NCBI GenBank assembly: GCA_015680685.1
Contig: MNCI01010387.1
Location: forward strand, 113,352-177,351
Direction: 5' to 3'
Length of the DNA stretch: 64,000 bases
Origin: Gnetum montanum
Lineage: Eukaryota; Streptophyta; Gnetopsida; Gnetales; Gnetaceae
The translations under genes and the position numbers were made by a program. Below the pieces are notes generated by a model, which was given only the letters and a program-made list of their open reading frames with translations, made no database searches and was not told the origin of the DNA. This document shows, in pieces, positions 34,039-45,484 of the stretch (positions are counted from its first letter, which is position 1; each line of letters starts with the position of its first letter).

Positions 34039-35626
34039 GTACCTTTAATTTTCAACAGAATAGTAGGTAAGTCAAGGTAAGTTTCTATCTCCTTACTTGC
34101 TAAATTTTATGAATTCTAAATTGTTTTTGACATATAATGAAGGTTTTCTCTTGATCAACTCTTATAAGAGAATTTTTTTGAGTAATTATTTGTAGTATTC
34201 TTTATGTGCATATAAGCATGTTTTTTTGAAAGTTTGTGATGTGGCATTTAAACTAAATTTATTGGGTACTTACTTTGGCTACATTTACAATGAACTATAC
34301 ATTATTATGTTTCTTTTGAATATTCAATATTTTAAATTTGTTTCTTTGATAAAAATCATTAATATTTTGAAGAACATTTTTTAGATGAACTATCAATACC
34401 AATAGGAGATTCTAGTCTCCACACTTAATTTTAACATTAGTTTGTAGGTCTGGTACTTTGATGAAAAAAGATTAAGTTGAACCAAAAATAGCTTTATAAT
34501 CTACACTTTTGCAAGGGGAGGTTGTACCTAATCATCAATTATCATTCAAGGAGGCACTAGTATAGGGGAAGTCCTTTGACGCTCTTACCAAAAGGCACTC
34601 TAGTAGCAAAACTTCATTTCAACTCTTCGTCATAAAAATGAGCAAAGGAGAGGATTTTTCTGGTAATTGTTTACAATTTTTTTAAAAGAAGATCCTCATT
34701 AGTAAATGGTCCTAAAAATTTTATGACCTAACTTGAGAACCCTTTTGATTATATTCACATTAAGTACCTATGATCCTTATTGTAAATATGTACTCATCTC
34801 GAAGAATCTTAGGTACTAGCATTGGTACTCAAAATGGTGTTATTAATTTCTTTTGATAAAACCTGAAGTATATCTATGTTGATAGACATTTTATTTCTTT
34901 ATTTTGGACAAATAAATGTTTGGTCCTGGTTGCTCTTTTATACATTTAGGATGTTGGAATGTGTTGCTTTATCTGGGATTATGTTTTTACCTTCTTGTAT
35001 TAAGAAAGTCTGTCTTGTGTTAATATGTGGTGTTAGCTCCATTTATAAGCACTTATAAGAGGATATATTTGGTACTATCAGAATATTCAGTTTTGTGAAT
35101 GTATGTGCACAATGTGATTACCTTTCTAATTATATGAATATGTATGGTTGTATATTGTTATGGAAAAATCTTCTTTTCTAAAAAGCCTTAAATTAAACTT
35201 TCTTTTATATTATAATATACATAGTTTCAATTTAGAGCTGCTATTTAATTGATTACTCAAAAGGCTCCTTGGTTTTGAGATAGAACATTCATTGAAAATC
35301 CTAGATCTAATGTGAATCTTGGGGTGAACAAATAAAGGGTTGTTCTTGATATAAATGATTTTACTTTATTATCCCTATGGAACTTCTAAATGTTGAATCA
35401 TTATTACATACACTTGAACAAGTTTCCTTTGCTCAAGGTTTATTCATGAGGAGTAATGAGAATGGCTATACTTGTCCTTCAATAATCTATCTTCTTAGCA
35501 ATTTTTTCTGTGATTTCTTCATTCCCTTTTTGTTCATGTCCAAAAAAGGAGAAGTGTTTTTGTATGTTGTGCTTAGACTAACCCATGTTCTTATGTTTTG
35601 GACATTACCAAAAAGGGGAAGATCAT
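34039..35626 (+). other. Non-coding 3' region of copia B
   Basis: AT-rich, with no domain in any frame. It ends in the polypurine tract 35610-35622. Confidence 0.6.
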
Positions 35627-36611
35627 TGACCTTTTGGTATGTCAAAACCTTAAAGAAAATGAAAGAACAAGGATGATTATATTTTGGTTGTTATGTAGAA
35701 ATGGAAGAGCAAGGATGCTTGTATTTTGGTTGTTGTGAAACGACTTGGACTTGAATGTTGAGACAACATGAGAGCTTAAAGAAGAAAGACATCTACAAGG
35801 TTTCAAGAAAGCATGTGGAAATTCAAGACCAATAACAAGAAATGAAGATTTCAAAATGCAAAGAAAATTGAAGAAATACATCTCCAAGAAATAGCAGATG
35901 TCTTGCTCAACTTGAAGGTTGCTCAGAAGAAGATGTCTTGGAAAAGCAGTAGATGTTCTGGCCAAGTTGAAGGTTGTGCAGAAGAAGATGTCTTTGAAAA
36001 ATGGCAAACATCTTTCTGATGAGAAAGACATCTTCATGAAGACATCCTTCCTATGGAGAAGACGTCTTTCTAGAATAAATGTTTGATGAGAAAAGACATC
36101 TCAACCTTGAAGAAGATGTCTCCAGTGATCGTTAGATAGCCATTGCATGAATTCTAAGGTGATTTCAAAAACATATTAACTATAAGAAGACTTCATTTCA
36201 TTGAGAAATAAGCAAGAATTATGTACTATCAAGTGTCATTATCAAGTAATCATTATAATCATCACTCTCTTGTTATTGTTCCTCATTGTACTATATTTTG
36301 TTTATTGTAATTGGTCAAAGTGAGCTATACCTCAAAGTACAAGGATTAGAAAACTTAGTTTCATTCATTCCTTGTAATTGTTTTTCTCTTTTGTTGCCCT
36401 GTGGGATTGATGTGCTTCTTATGGGAAGGCATCTTGCTTAAGCTTGCCATGATCCTAAGGGATTGAGTGTTGGTGTAGTGCCATAATACTTTGGAGCAGA
36501 GCTTAAGTTGTAAAGGTTGTGGGATCCTAGAAACCACATTCTAAGCTTGATCACAGTGGATTTCTTACATCAAATCACTCTAGAGTGAAACTTAGAGCTT
36601 GTACAATGTGT
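35627..36611 (+). repeat. 3' LTR of copia B, left part
   Basis: Collinear with 30937-31975 of the 5' LTR. Broken at TGTGT by the solo LTR of family A and continued at 43173-43356. Confidence 0.9.
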
Positions 36612-36624
36612 TGATGAGTGGCGA

Positions 36625-37456
36625 TGATGAGTGGAAAGGTACCCCTACACTCAACCATACGAATACGAGCATTCACGCATGATTTGGTCGAACTCCGTAG
36701 ACAAGCTAGTTGTGGTATCTAAATCATTACACATTGATCACAGTTCGTTGTCTTCCCACCTGGACTAGTATTTGCTTTGTCACGTATGATTTAGTCCAGA
36801 GTGAGGTGTATGATGTGATCCTAAAATAATGTTACTCCTAGAGACAATGGGAAATAATCTTGATTAAACTAATGAGTAATAGAAAATGAAGTCTAAGCTA
36901 ACCTAAGTGTGATAAGCATCCGTTCCTTAATCATCCGTACACATCTTGGACCTCATGCACGACTACTACTGGGATTACCAAGCATAGATCCTAGGTACAC
37001 TACTGGGTTACCAAGTAGTCACACTTAAATGCTCGTGATTAAGTTGTACTCATTCCACATTTAACAATAGGAATAGTAAATGATGATAAAGAAATATTAA
37101 CTAAGAAAATAATAAATAACAATAACAATTAAATAATTAAAACTAAGTGAATGCTACAATGATGAAGTAATCTCGATCTTTATTTTCGGTCATGTGCACG
37201 TCCAAGTACATCACACTCGAATAAAGGTGTCATACAATTACAAGCATCATGTTGTGGGCATGCAGTTGGGAAAATAGTCTAACTCCTATGGAAAAAAAAT
37301 GCAAGGGCTTCGCTAGAACTACTAGAAAGATACCTAAATGAGGTAGAAGGCCCTCTTATTTATAGGCCAAGATAGGTGGTTGCGTAAATGGGGCCACGTT
37401 GATGGGCCCACATCGACATGGCCAAGTTGATGCATTAACTAAATGACACTTCATCA
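36625..37456 (-). repeat. 3' LTR of A-II
   Basis: Collinear with 41484-42346. It lacks about 30 bp of the GTCGAC-type repeats that the 5' LTR has near 42255-42300. TATA (minus) is at 37356-37364. Confidence 0.92.
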
Positions 37457-37471
37457 TACCACAACGACTGA

Positions 37472-39350
37472 GTAAAAACTCATCCTCGAGTCAAAGAAAG
37501 TGAGGAACAAGCTCAATTGAATACATAGTGGATAGGTATGGGCTTATTAACTGACTAGGAATTTATTCATGCTGCAGTGGAGGATTAAACAAAATTTTGA
37601 CACAGACACAAAACTTGTGGAACTCATGGGGTTCCTGGTAGTGGTGGCTCCTCCATGGATGCCTTTCCTTTGTCTTGTGCATTAAGCTTTTGAGATTGAT
37701 ACCATTGAAGAAGCACCTGACATTTCTCCTCTTTCATTTGAGAATTATTAAGTTATCCATGCTAATGTTCCAATGTTTGATGGAGTCAGCACTTTTCATG
37801 GACACGGAAGCTGTGGGAACACTTGATTAGCCTTGACATGCCATGCCGCAAATAGCTGTCATTCCTCTTTATAGGCTTGGGCCCTGACCTTGCCTCCCTT
37901 TGCTTGGATAGATTATGCAATAATAGGAGTTTCATGATGGATGCTGAATGATTACCTTCTGCTCTACATGTTCTGCATGAGGTCCTTGGCCTCTGCCTCC
38001 CCCAGGTCATTCGGTTGCACCTTGAGAAGGTCCTCCTTGTTGTCTCCTTTTAGGGGCCATCTATAATCACACAAGGATCAATTGTTAGTAAGGTTATTAA
38101 AAAACATTCAATGATTTCATACATTACTTATTGCCTTTAATAAATGCTAAATTCTTTACTTAGTGTGATTTTAGAGTTAGAAATTTTTCAAGGAACTTTC
38201 CCTAAAAGTTTAATGTTGAACTTGGTTTTGAGGAACGTTTCATAAAATAATGACAAAGGAAAGAATAGATTTGGCAATGAAATACTTAAAGGGTATAAGA
38301 TGATGTGGTGGTGTGCAACAAGTACAAATTACAAAAGTCATGCAAGTGGGTCCTCCCCAAAGCAGGTTCCAACCTATAATGCCCTTGCGTAACCACACCT
38401 TAAAATGTCTATAGGCACTAGAAGGGTTAAATGGAATCTATGCCGATGCAAAAAAACACACACATCTTAATACTACCATGATGAGAGACGAATTCAATGC
38501 TACACAAGACATGAGTCACAAATACATGAACAGCGAGATGGGATGAATCAGAGAAGGGATTGCAGAGATTGGGACGTGAGGTAACTGATGCTAGGCACAA
38601 TGAGTCCTGCATGTAAAACATGATTAAGGTGTCATTAGCCTGTCGTTCCAAAATCAAGACCAAGTCCATTCCTCCAATCAGTGACATCGCATCGTTTCAT
38701 CCAATGATGGACAACCATAAGAGCACCATAATAGCAAGGCATACGATCACTTGGTGTTTTGTGCAAGGGAGGAGTGACTTGGAATTTCTGTGTGGCATAC
38801 TTTTTGTTTGGCCACTTTGGCACACTTTCTTTTCCCTCTCTTCTCTCCCTCTCTCTCTCTCTCTCTCTTTTGGGTGCCTTTAATACTCTTACTCCCATTT
38901 TTTGTTAGATCTACAAGGATCTTAGTATAACCAAGCTGCATGGTAGCACCTATAGATGCCACCAAAAAGAATCCATAAGTTCCCTTAATGTCACACCCTG
39001 GCCATTCCCTCTTAGTCCATCATTTTTCACTTTGGGCGTAATGAGCATAAAATAATTTTAAGTTTTTAAAAATGTCAAGAATATCACTATACCCTCGAAC
39101 AAAACCTCTTATTTTTGTAGAATGGATGAGTGGGTGTAATGGGCTCACTGTCCAAATAATTGATTGTCCGAGACTTAATAACATAGAACACACCTCAACC
39201 AACGATCCACATGAGTGTTTTATTCGTAGATGAGATTACTTACAAAAAGATAAAAAGATAAAAAGAAAAAATAATAAAATAATAAAAAAAGAAATTGAAA
39301 ATTGAAAAACTCGAAAATAAAAATTTATAAGATTGAAGAAAATAAAAAGT
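37472..39350 (-). other. 3' non-coding part of A-II
   Basis: No supported gene. A (CT)n run lies at about 38848-38868, and the open frames over it are low-complexity. A poly(A)/AAATAA-rich stretch lies at 39240-39340. Confidence 0.6.
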
Positions 39351-39355
39351 GGTTA

Positions 39356-41340
39356 TTAATCCTGCTTGTTACTAGAATGGGGGATATCCCCCATAACTAA
39401 ACATTTGAGTATGGAAAGGATTAATAGGTGGAAGATGAGGATCCTTGCATGTTGAAAATATTGGGGCCCGATCATACTTACCCCATCTAGGTTCACACAC
39501 TTGATTATAGTAAGCATAGTGGGGCAATTTATACGATGTAGTTCCCAGATAATGAGTTGACCCACTATGATGTTTGGGACTGTTAAATGGTATGCAAGGA
39601 TTGGGTTGTCGCTCTCCATTCCTATGTTCATTGGGCCATATTATTGTTGGAGTGTGAGTTGGTGGCCCTGATGAAGTTACATGAGGCGTTGGGTTTGAAG
39701 ATAGGGGTGCACCACAATGTGGGACTTGTGCTGAGTTGGAGGATGCAGTGGCCTCAGAATTGTGTTGTCCCTTTTTACGGTCATGTTTAAAGAAGGGACG
39801 CTTTGGATGTTGAGGAGGCTTCTCACTGTTGTTAGTAGTAGTAGCACAAGTGACGTTTGGGGGTTATTGTTGTGGTGCAGACACCTTAGGAACAACTGGT
39901 GGCAATGTAGAAGGAGGGAAAGGGTGAGAATTTTGAAATTGAGGAGAATTCTAGGATACACAAGGCAGTGGTTGTGTTGAAGGCATGGGTTGATAGTATT
40001 AAGGAGAATGATAATGTGGTGAGATAGAGTATGCTGGTCCAACTGGAGAAATAGGATGTTGAACATGATAAGCATTTGGATTCGGATGATATGAAGGGTG
40101 TCTCCATTCTAAGGGTGGTCTCCCCCACGACTGGGATTGTTGCCATTATGATCAAACATAGTATCTCTGTATGAACTCTGGATGTAACATATTTCCCCAA
40201 TGCTCATGTAAATGTAATAATATTGGGCATTGGCCCTTGGGGTGATCATACAAGCATATGTTGCATTCATACGTATGATTGGCAGTTGAGCTCTTATTTT
40301 TCTTATCCCTTCTTTCCGATTGTCTACTATTTTGGCATGCTTCTTGGGTTGTTAAAACTCTATCTTCAATAATATCAATATATTCTCCACACTTTTGATA
40401 CGTCCATTCCAACATCTTATTGAACTTTTCCTCAGCTTCTTCTAATGTTTGTTGTGTTGGAAAAGATGATGTTTCCACCTTGAGATTGATTGATTTCTCC
40501 TTTTTATGATCATGGACCTTTGTTAAGTTGAGATTTTGGTCCCATTGATGTTTTTCAACACTCTCCCATTGATCCATATCTCCTTCTTATTTTGCTACCC
40601 ACTTAATAAGCTCTTGGACTTGATGGGTTCATAGTTTGTATAGTTGACCTTGGGCATACATTCCTAAGGTCTCTCTTGTTTCATTACGTAGCCCATCAAT
40701 GATATGGTACACTCGCCTTTCCTCGGAAAACCCATGACCTGGACAGTTGTTTAACAGTGCATAATATCTTTCTAAGACCATGTCCAAGGGTTCATGTTGT
40801 GCTTGTTTCCATCCTTGGATTTGTTTCCTCAAGGCTGACACTCTTGTGTAGGTTTGATATCATTCATTAAAAACTTCTACCATTGTTAACCAATGTCGTA
40901 TTAAATTTGGCTTTAACGATATATACCATACTTTTGCTTGGCCAACAAGTGTCATAGGAAAGAGCTTAAGTTTTTTCCAACCATTATCAATGTTGTTCCA
41001 TGTGCAAGCATCGTAGAAGGCTAGTAAATGTTGTTTAGCCTCCTAAAAAAGTAGGGAAGTTGTTTAAATAGAGCCTAGGTAGACGACTCTCCTTACGATG
41101 CCTACAGGAGATTCGAACAGCCTCCTGTAATTGCGTTAGGTTTGTAGTGGCTAGTAGGGGTTCATAGTCATCCTATAAGTTATGCTTTCATGTGTTGGGA
41201 TAACGTTGCTTTCATTCATGTTTATAAGAAACCCCCACTTCAGGTTGTGTACTCCAATCTTCATCATCATATAGTTTGTTGGTTCTCCAATGAACTTCCT
41301 CACCAAGTGTGGCATTATTATCATCTTGTAGGAGAGGCAT
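39356..41340 (-). pseudogene. gag of gypsy element A-II
   Basis: Starts at ATG 41340 on the minus strand. The gag core (about 40630-41060) aligns with A-I (LRKQIQGWKQAQHEPLDMVL, RETLGMYAQGQLYKL). A coiled segment with KFNKMLEWTYQKCGEY (about 40390-40440) precedes the zinc motif CNICLYDHPKGQC (about 40222-40262), which has C-X2-C-X3-H-X4-C spacing. A His/Pro-rich tail follows to about 39356. Stops break the N-terminal half; 40152-40577 and 40629-40841 remain open. Confidence 0.85.
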
Positions 41341-41464
41341 GATTGTGAAATTTGTGTGTGAATGTATGCGTGAATTTTTTATAATTATTTCTTTCTAAAA
41401 GACATATCGTTAATTCCTTTACAACGACCTTGTATGATATAACTAATCTAGATAACTAGCACCA

Positions 41465-41482
41465 TCCCCGGCAACGATGCCA
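41465..41482 (-). other. Primer-binding site of A-II
   Basis: TGGCATCGTTGCCGGGGA on the minus strand, one base from the LTR; the best-kept copy for this family. Confidence 0.85.
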
Positions 41483-41483
41483 A

Positions 41484-42346
41484 TGATGAGCGTCAAGATA
41501 CCCCTACACTCAACCATACGAATACAAGCGTTCATGCACGATCTAGTCAAACTTCGTGGACAAGCTAGTTGTGGTATCTAGATCATTACACGTTGATCGT
41601 AGTTCACTGTCTTCCCACTTGGACTAGTATTTGCTTTGTCACGTATGGTTTAGTCCAGAGTGAGGCATATGATGTGATCCTAAACTAATGCTACTCCTAG
41701 AGACAAGGGGAAATAATCTTGATTACACTAATGAGTAATAGGAAATGAAGTCTAAGCTAACCTAAGTGCAATGAGCATCCGTTCCTTAATCATCTATACA
41801 CATCTTAGACCTTTTGCATGACTACTACTGGGATTACCAAGCGTAGATCCTAGGTATGCTACTAGGTTACCAAGTAGTCATACTTAAATGCTCGTGATTA
41901 AGTCGTACTCATTCTACATTTAACAATAGGAATAGTAAATGATGATAAAGAAATATTAACTAAGAAAATAATAAATAACAATAATAATTAAATAATTTAA
42001 ACTAAGTAAATGCTGCAATGATGAAGCAATCTCGATCTTTATTTCTAGTCATGTGCGCATCCAAGTATGTCACACTCGAATAAAGATGTCATACAATTAC
42101 AAGCATCACGCTGTGGGCATGCACTTGGGAAAATAGTCTAACTCCTATGGAAAAAATGCAAGGGCTTCACTACAACTACTAGAAAGATACCTAAATGAGG
42201 CAGAAGGCCCTCTTATTTATAGGCCAAGATAGGCACTTGCGTAAACGAGGCCACGTCGACGTAGGAAGGCTACATCTACAGGCCCGCGTCGATGCGGCCA
42301 TGTATACATGGCCAAGTCGACGCATTGACTAAATGACACTTGATCA
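41484..42346 (-). repeat. 5' LTR of A-II
   Basis: TATA (TATAAATAA, minus) is at 42213-42221. The part beyond it, 42235-42335, carries repeated GTCGACGTGGC-like and TGTATACA palindromic words. Confidence 0.92.
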
Positions 42347-43172
42347 GGCGAGGTACCCCTACACTCAACCATACAAATACGAGTGTTTCATGCGTGATCT
42401 GGTCGAACTCCAAGGACTAAGTGCTTACGCACCTTAATGGAACACTTAAGGTTCATCAATTGTTGTCTTCCCAAACTTACTTGTATTGTCACGGTTGTAT
42501 GGTTAAGTAAGCTTGAGGTATGTGATTTTTATAGCTTTTATCTTTTTAATGTCTTTATGCTAATAGAGAAAGGTGAAGAGAACTAAGTGACTAACTTATA
42601 TTAACTATTTACTAACTAAGTTCTAATTATTCCTAACACCAGTATCCATTCCCACTTGCCACACACATACTGAACTAGTGCAACGCTACTGGGATTACCA
42701 AATGTTAATCGTTACTGGGTTACCAAGCACTACACACATGCTCGAAGCGGTCGTACTGAGTGTACTTAACTAGGAGAGTCAAGGGTTGAGAGAGAGATTA
42801 ATTAACTAAGAAAGCATTTAAACATTCAACAATAATTAATTACTATTTAGCTTAGTTCGTATGCTGCAAGGTTTATCATAAAGTTCATCTTTATTACCAT
42901 ACACAAATATGTGCTCAGGTATAATTTTCTCAAATAAAGATCCGTTCACTTTAAGACTCCTACTATGGGCATATGGAAATTATTCTAACTCTGGAATGGT
43001 AAAATTGCAAGATTTTAGCTAAGGGTCTAAGTCTAACTCCCTAGAACAAGGGAAGCTGCCTCTTATTTATAGAAATTGAGGTAGGACATGATATTTTGGG
43101 GCGAATGCAATATCGCAGATGTGATATCGCGTACACGATATCACGTACGCGATATCACGGCTCATCATGTGT

Positions 43173-43356
43173 GGTACCCTTCAAATCACATTTTGAGAGC
43201 AACAAAGTCTAGAGGTGTGTTAGTGAACTACCCTTTGAGTGTGGACTACCCAAGTTGGGAAACCATGTTAATTTTGCTATGTGATTTATTTCAAAGAATT
43301 TTTTATTTGGGCAACTTATTCATCTCCCCTCCCCCTCCTAAGTTCAACGATCCTCA
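43173..43356 (+). repeat. 3' LTR of copia B, right part
   Basis: Collinear with 31948-32141 of the 5' LTR, ending GATCCTCA before ATATT. Confidence 0.9.
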
Positions 43357-43760
43357 ATATTGATAGTAGGAGATCTACTAGTTGATATGTGTTTAATCCT
43401 TTTGGTGATGTTGTTTCTTGGAAAAGTCAGAAACAATATTGTGTTGCTTAATCCACCACTAAAGCTAAATATGTTGCTACTAACTTGGCATGAAAAGAGG
43501 CTATATGGCTCGAAAGGTTAATAGTTGAACTTGGCATCACACAAACTCTGATTAATATTGGCTGTGATAGTCAAAGTGCCATAAGCATATCTAAGAATCC
43601 AACCTTTCATACCTGAATGAAGCACATTGAAATAAAGTATCACTATATATGGAAGGAAATTTAAAAGTAAAGGATTATTTTTAATAACATATCTATTGAA
43701 GCAAATCCTATAGATGTACTCACCAAGTCAACTCCTGCTAAAAAGTTTCTTTGGTGTTAA
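43357..43760 (+). pseudogene. RNase H end of copia C pol
   Basis: Continues the frame broken at 30936. IDSRRSTS, FNPFGDVVSWKSQKQY, STTKAKYVA, CDSQSAISIS and MKHIEIKYHYI are followed by a stop at 43758. Four in-frame stops are present. Confidence 0.85.
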
Positions 43761-43845
43761 TCAACATTCGGTCTTCTTCTGACCTGATTTCCTAAAAATG
43801 GTCTGGACTATTCTTCAAAGAAGCCTTACCTTCAAGAGGGAGAAT

Positions 43846-44281
43846 TCTTATATGGATGAAGGCAAATCTACTTTTATTTTTTCTAAATATTTTTGCCTTG
43901 TTATATTCTTATATATTTTATATTTGGTCCTGTACCTATTCCCACCAAAATAAATTGTCCTATCCCTTTTATTTTTGGGTTTATTTTGTAACATGACCAA
44001 TATATAAGGAGCTCTAAGGGAGCATCCTTGACACAAAAATATAACACAAAAATGGCCAATGCCTAAGCTGTAATCCTCCCTTACAATTCTTCTCCAGTAT
44101 TCTCATTGGTTTTCTTTGTGCTTCAATCTTGAAGTTGTGCTACTACTGATGATCCAAGAGCCAATTTTCTACTGGGGTTTTTCACCTTAAAGGTTTTTCC
44201 TAGGGTAAATCTATGTCTTTTTAATTTCTACAATTTTCTTCAAATTTAATATTATATTGATGCAAGTGACTAGAAATAACA
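43846..44281 (+). repeat. 3' LTR of copia C
   Basis: 436 bp, the same length as the 5' LTR; preceded by AAGAGGGAGAAT. Confidence 0.9.
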
Positions 44282-44286
44282 TAACA

Positions 44287-44600
44287 AACACACAGAAAAT
44301 CCAAATTAAAAACCATTTGAACCCATGAGATTCATGGCAAATGCTTTACACACCCATATTCGAAAATCACATCCAAGAAACACCTAACATAGCACTACAA
44401 TTCAAATGGATAAATACTAAAGCCATACATAATGCATAAATACATACTGAATAGTTTCTCTTTTTCCCTAATCCAACATCATGGCTAGCCACATCACCTG
44501 TCTAACACATTGGCTAGGACTAGTGTATATAATCATGTTAGTTAAGCATGTAAAGACATCATAATCATAACACATAATTATATAGTCATACTCAATGTCT
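44287..44600. other. Unassigned AT-rich stretch
   Basis: Probably continues the Tekay-like LTR from 27177, but I found no clear match. No coding seen. Confidence 0.3.
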
Positions 44601-45190
44601 TCAAAATGGATTGAATATAATATGCATTTTTCTTATAATTCCAACCATGCTATTGCTTGATATGTTGAGTAGCATATGGCTTTGTAATCCCAGCAACAAA
44701 CACACTAGTTTAGGACATGAACAAGCGATTAAGGTTTGGACACTCATCACCTTAGGCTAGTTTAGGATTTACTTTCATTGTTATTTAAATTAAATAATTA
44801 ATTAATTTCTATAATCTCAGTTCATTTTTTAATGGTCATAGTACATTAGTGGTATGTACCTCTACTATACTTAATCATACAAGTTAAAAGCTTAATGGCA
44901 TAGGTCTTGGCTTGGTAACCCTAGGTCATAGGTTCGATTCTACTACATAGCATTGAGCTATAAAATTTTATCAATCTTAGGGTATATCTATGTTTCAATT
45001 ATTTTTGTTTCCAACATCCCATACAAGTTAAGAGCCACTAGAAAATAACTGGGAAGATAGTGACCTATTATCACACATTAAACTAGCTAGGTGTCATGTT
45101 AACTCTATTTACATATTATAATATAGTCTACCACTATGCTTGTAGATCATATGATTTGGAGTTATACATACTCACTACTCATTATATGTG
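44600..45190 (+). mobile_element. Diverged A-family LTR carrying a SINE
   Basis: Segments 44680-44830 (GGACACTCATCACC, AGTTTAGGATTTACTTTC, TAAATAATTAATTAATTTCT) and 45040-45190 (TGGGAAGATAGTGACC, ATCATATGATTTGGAG) line up with 51540-51985. They are separated by the SINE 44892-45019. Confidence 0.55.
44892..45019 (+). mobile_element. tRNA-derived SINE with 16-bp target-site duplication
   Basis: Flanks are CATACAAGTTAAAAGC (44876-44891) and CATACAAGTTAAGAGC (45020-45035), with one mismatch. The body has an A-box-like CTTAATGGCATAGG at its start and a box-B GGTTCGATTC at 44931-44940. A 70-bp tail beginning TACTACATAGCATTGAGC is shared with the other two copies and ends T-rich. Confidence 0.75.
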
Positions 45191-45484
45191 GACCATCCTT
45201 GCTACTAACAATTAATTTTTCTTTCTTTGATTTTTCAAAAATATTAATTTGAATTTTTTTTATTGCATGTTGTTTCTCATGCTTTCTACTCTATGTTAAG
45301 CATGTGATGTAGTCTAAATGTTTCATTATTTTATTATTAATTGGAATTTATTATCACAATTAAATTGCGAATTTTATATTGTAAGTGATAATTTTTTTAA
45401 CTAAATAAATTTACAACTTTAATGCATTCTTATTGATAAATCATCATATGTCAGGCAACTACATTAATGCATGGCCATCAACAC
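45191..45484. other. Unassigned AT-rich stretch
   Basis: No gene or known repeat recognised between the A-like LTR and copia D. Confidence 0.4.

Larger units (their letters stand above)
36625..42346 (-). mobile_element. Gypsy element A-II, gag-only, inserted in solo LTR A-III
   Basis: The 3' LTR is 36625-37456 (832 bp) and the 5' LTR is 41484-42346 (863 bp). The duplication GGCGA stands at 36620-36624 and 42347-42351. PBS is 41465-41482 and the polypurine tract is 37457-37471 (TCAGTCGTTGTGGTA on the minus strand). The internal 4.0 kb encodes gag only. It lies 8 bp inside the end of an LTR of its own family. Confidence 0.92.
36612..43167 (-). mobile_element. Solo LTR of family A (A-III), itself split by element A-II
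   Basis: The pieces are 36612-36624 and 42352-43167, about 829 bp in total. The ends are TGATGAG and CTCATCA as written. The duplication TGTGT stands at 36607-36611 and 43168-43172. The TATA on the minus strand is TATAAATAA (43063-43071). The segment 43110-43160 between TATA and LTR start is a run of GATATCGCG/ACGATATCACG palindromes. Confidence 0.9.
30937..43356 (+). mobile_element. Copia element B, gag-only, inserted in RNase H of copia C
   Basis: The duplication ATATT stands at 30932-30936 and 43357-43361. Excising the element restores the RNase H reading DSYIDSRRSTS of copia C. The 5' LTR is 30937-32141. The 3' LTR is 35627-36611 continued at 43173-43356. PBS TGGTATCAAAGCC is at 32144. 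Polypurine tract AAAAAGGGGAAGA is at 35610-35622. The internal region (3485 bp) has gag but no recognisable protease, integrase or RT, so it depends on another element. Confidence 0.9.
27183..44281 (+). mobile_element. Copia element C (host of the nested insertions)
   Basis: LTRs of equal length, 436 bp each (27183-27618 and 43846-44281). PBS TGATATCAAAGC is at 27621-27632 and polypurine tract AAGAGGGAGAAT is at 43834-43845. Without the 12.4-kb insertion of element B it is about 4.7 kb, a normal copia length. Flanks are ATACA on the left and TAACA on the right, so any duplication has decayed. Confidence 0.85.

Noticed and set aside
38620-38965. Arg/Glu-rich and Leu/Ser-rich open frames
   Set aside because: They come from a (CT)n run and have no domain or relative in A-I.
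44920-44950. A tRNA gene suggested by box B GGTTCGATTC
   Set aside because: No cloverleaf can be formed, the head is worn, and a 16-bp duplication shows a SINE insertion.
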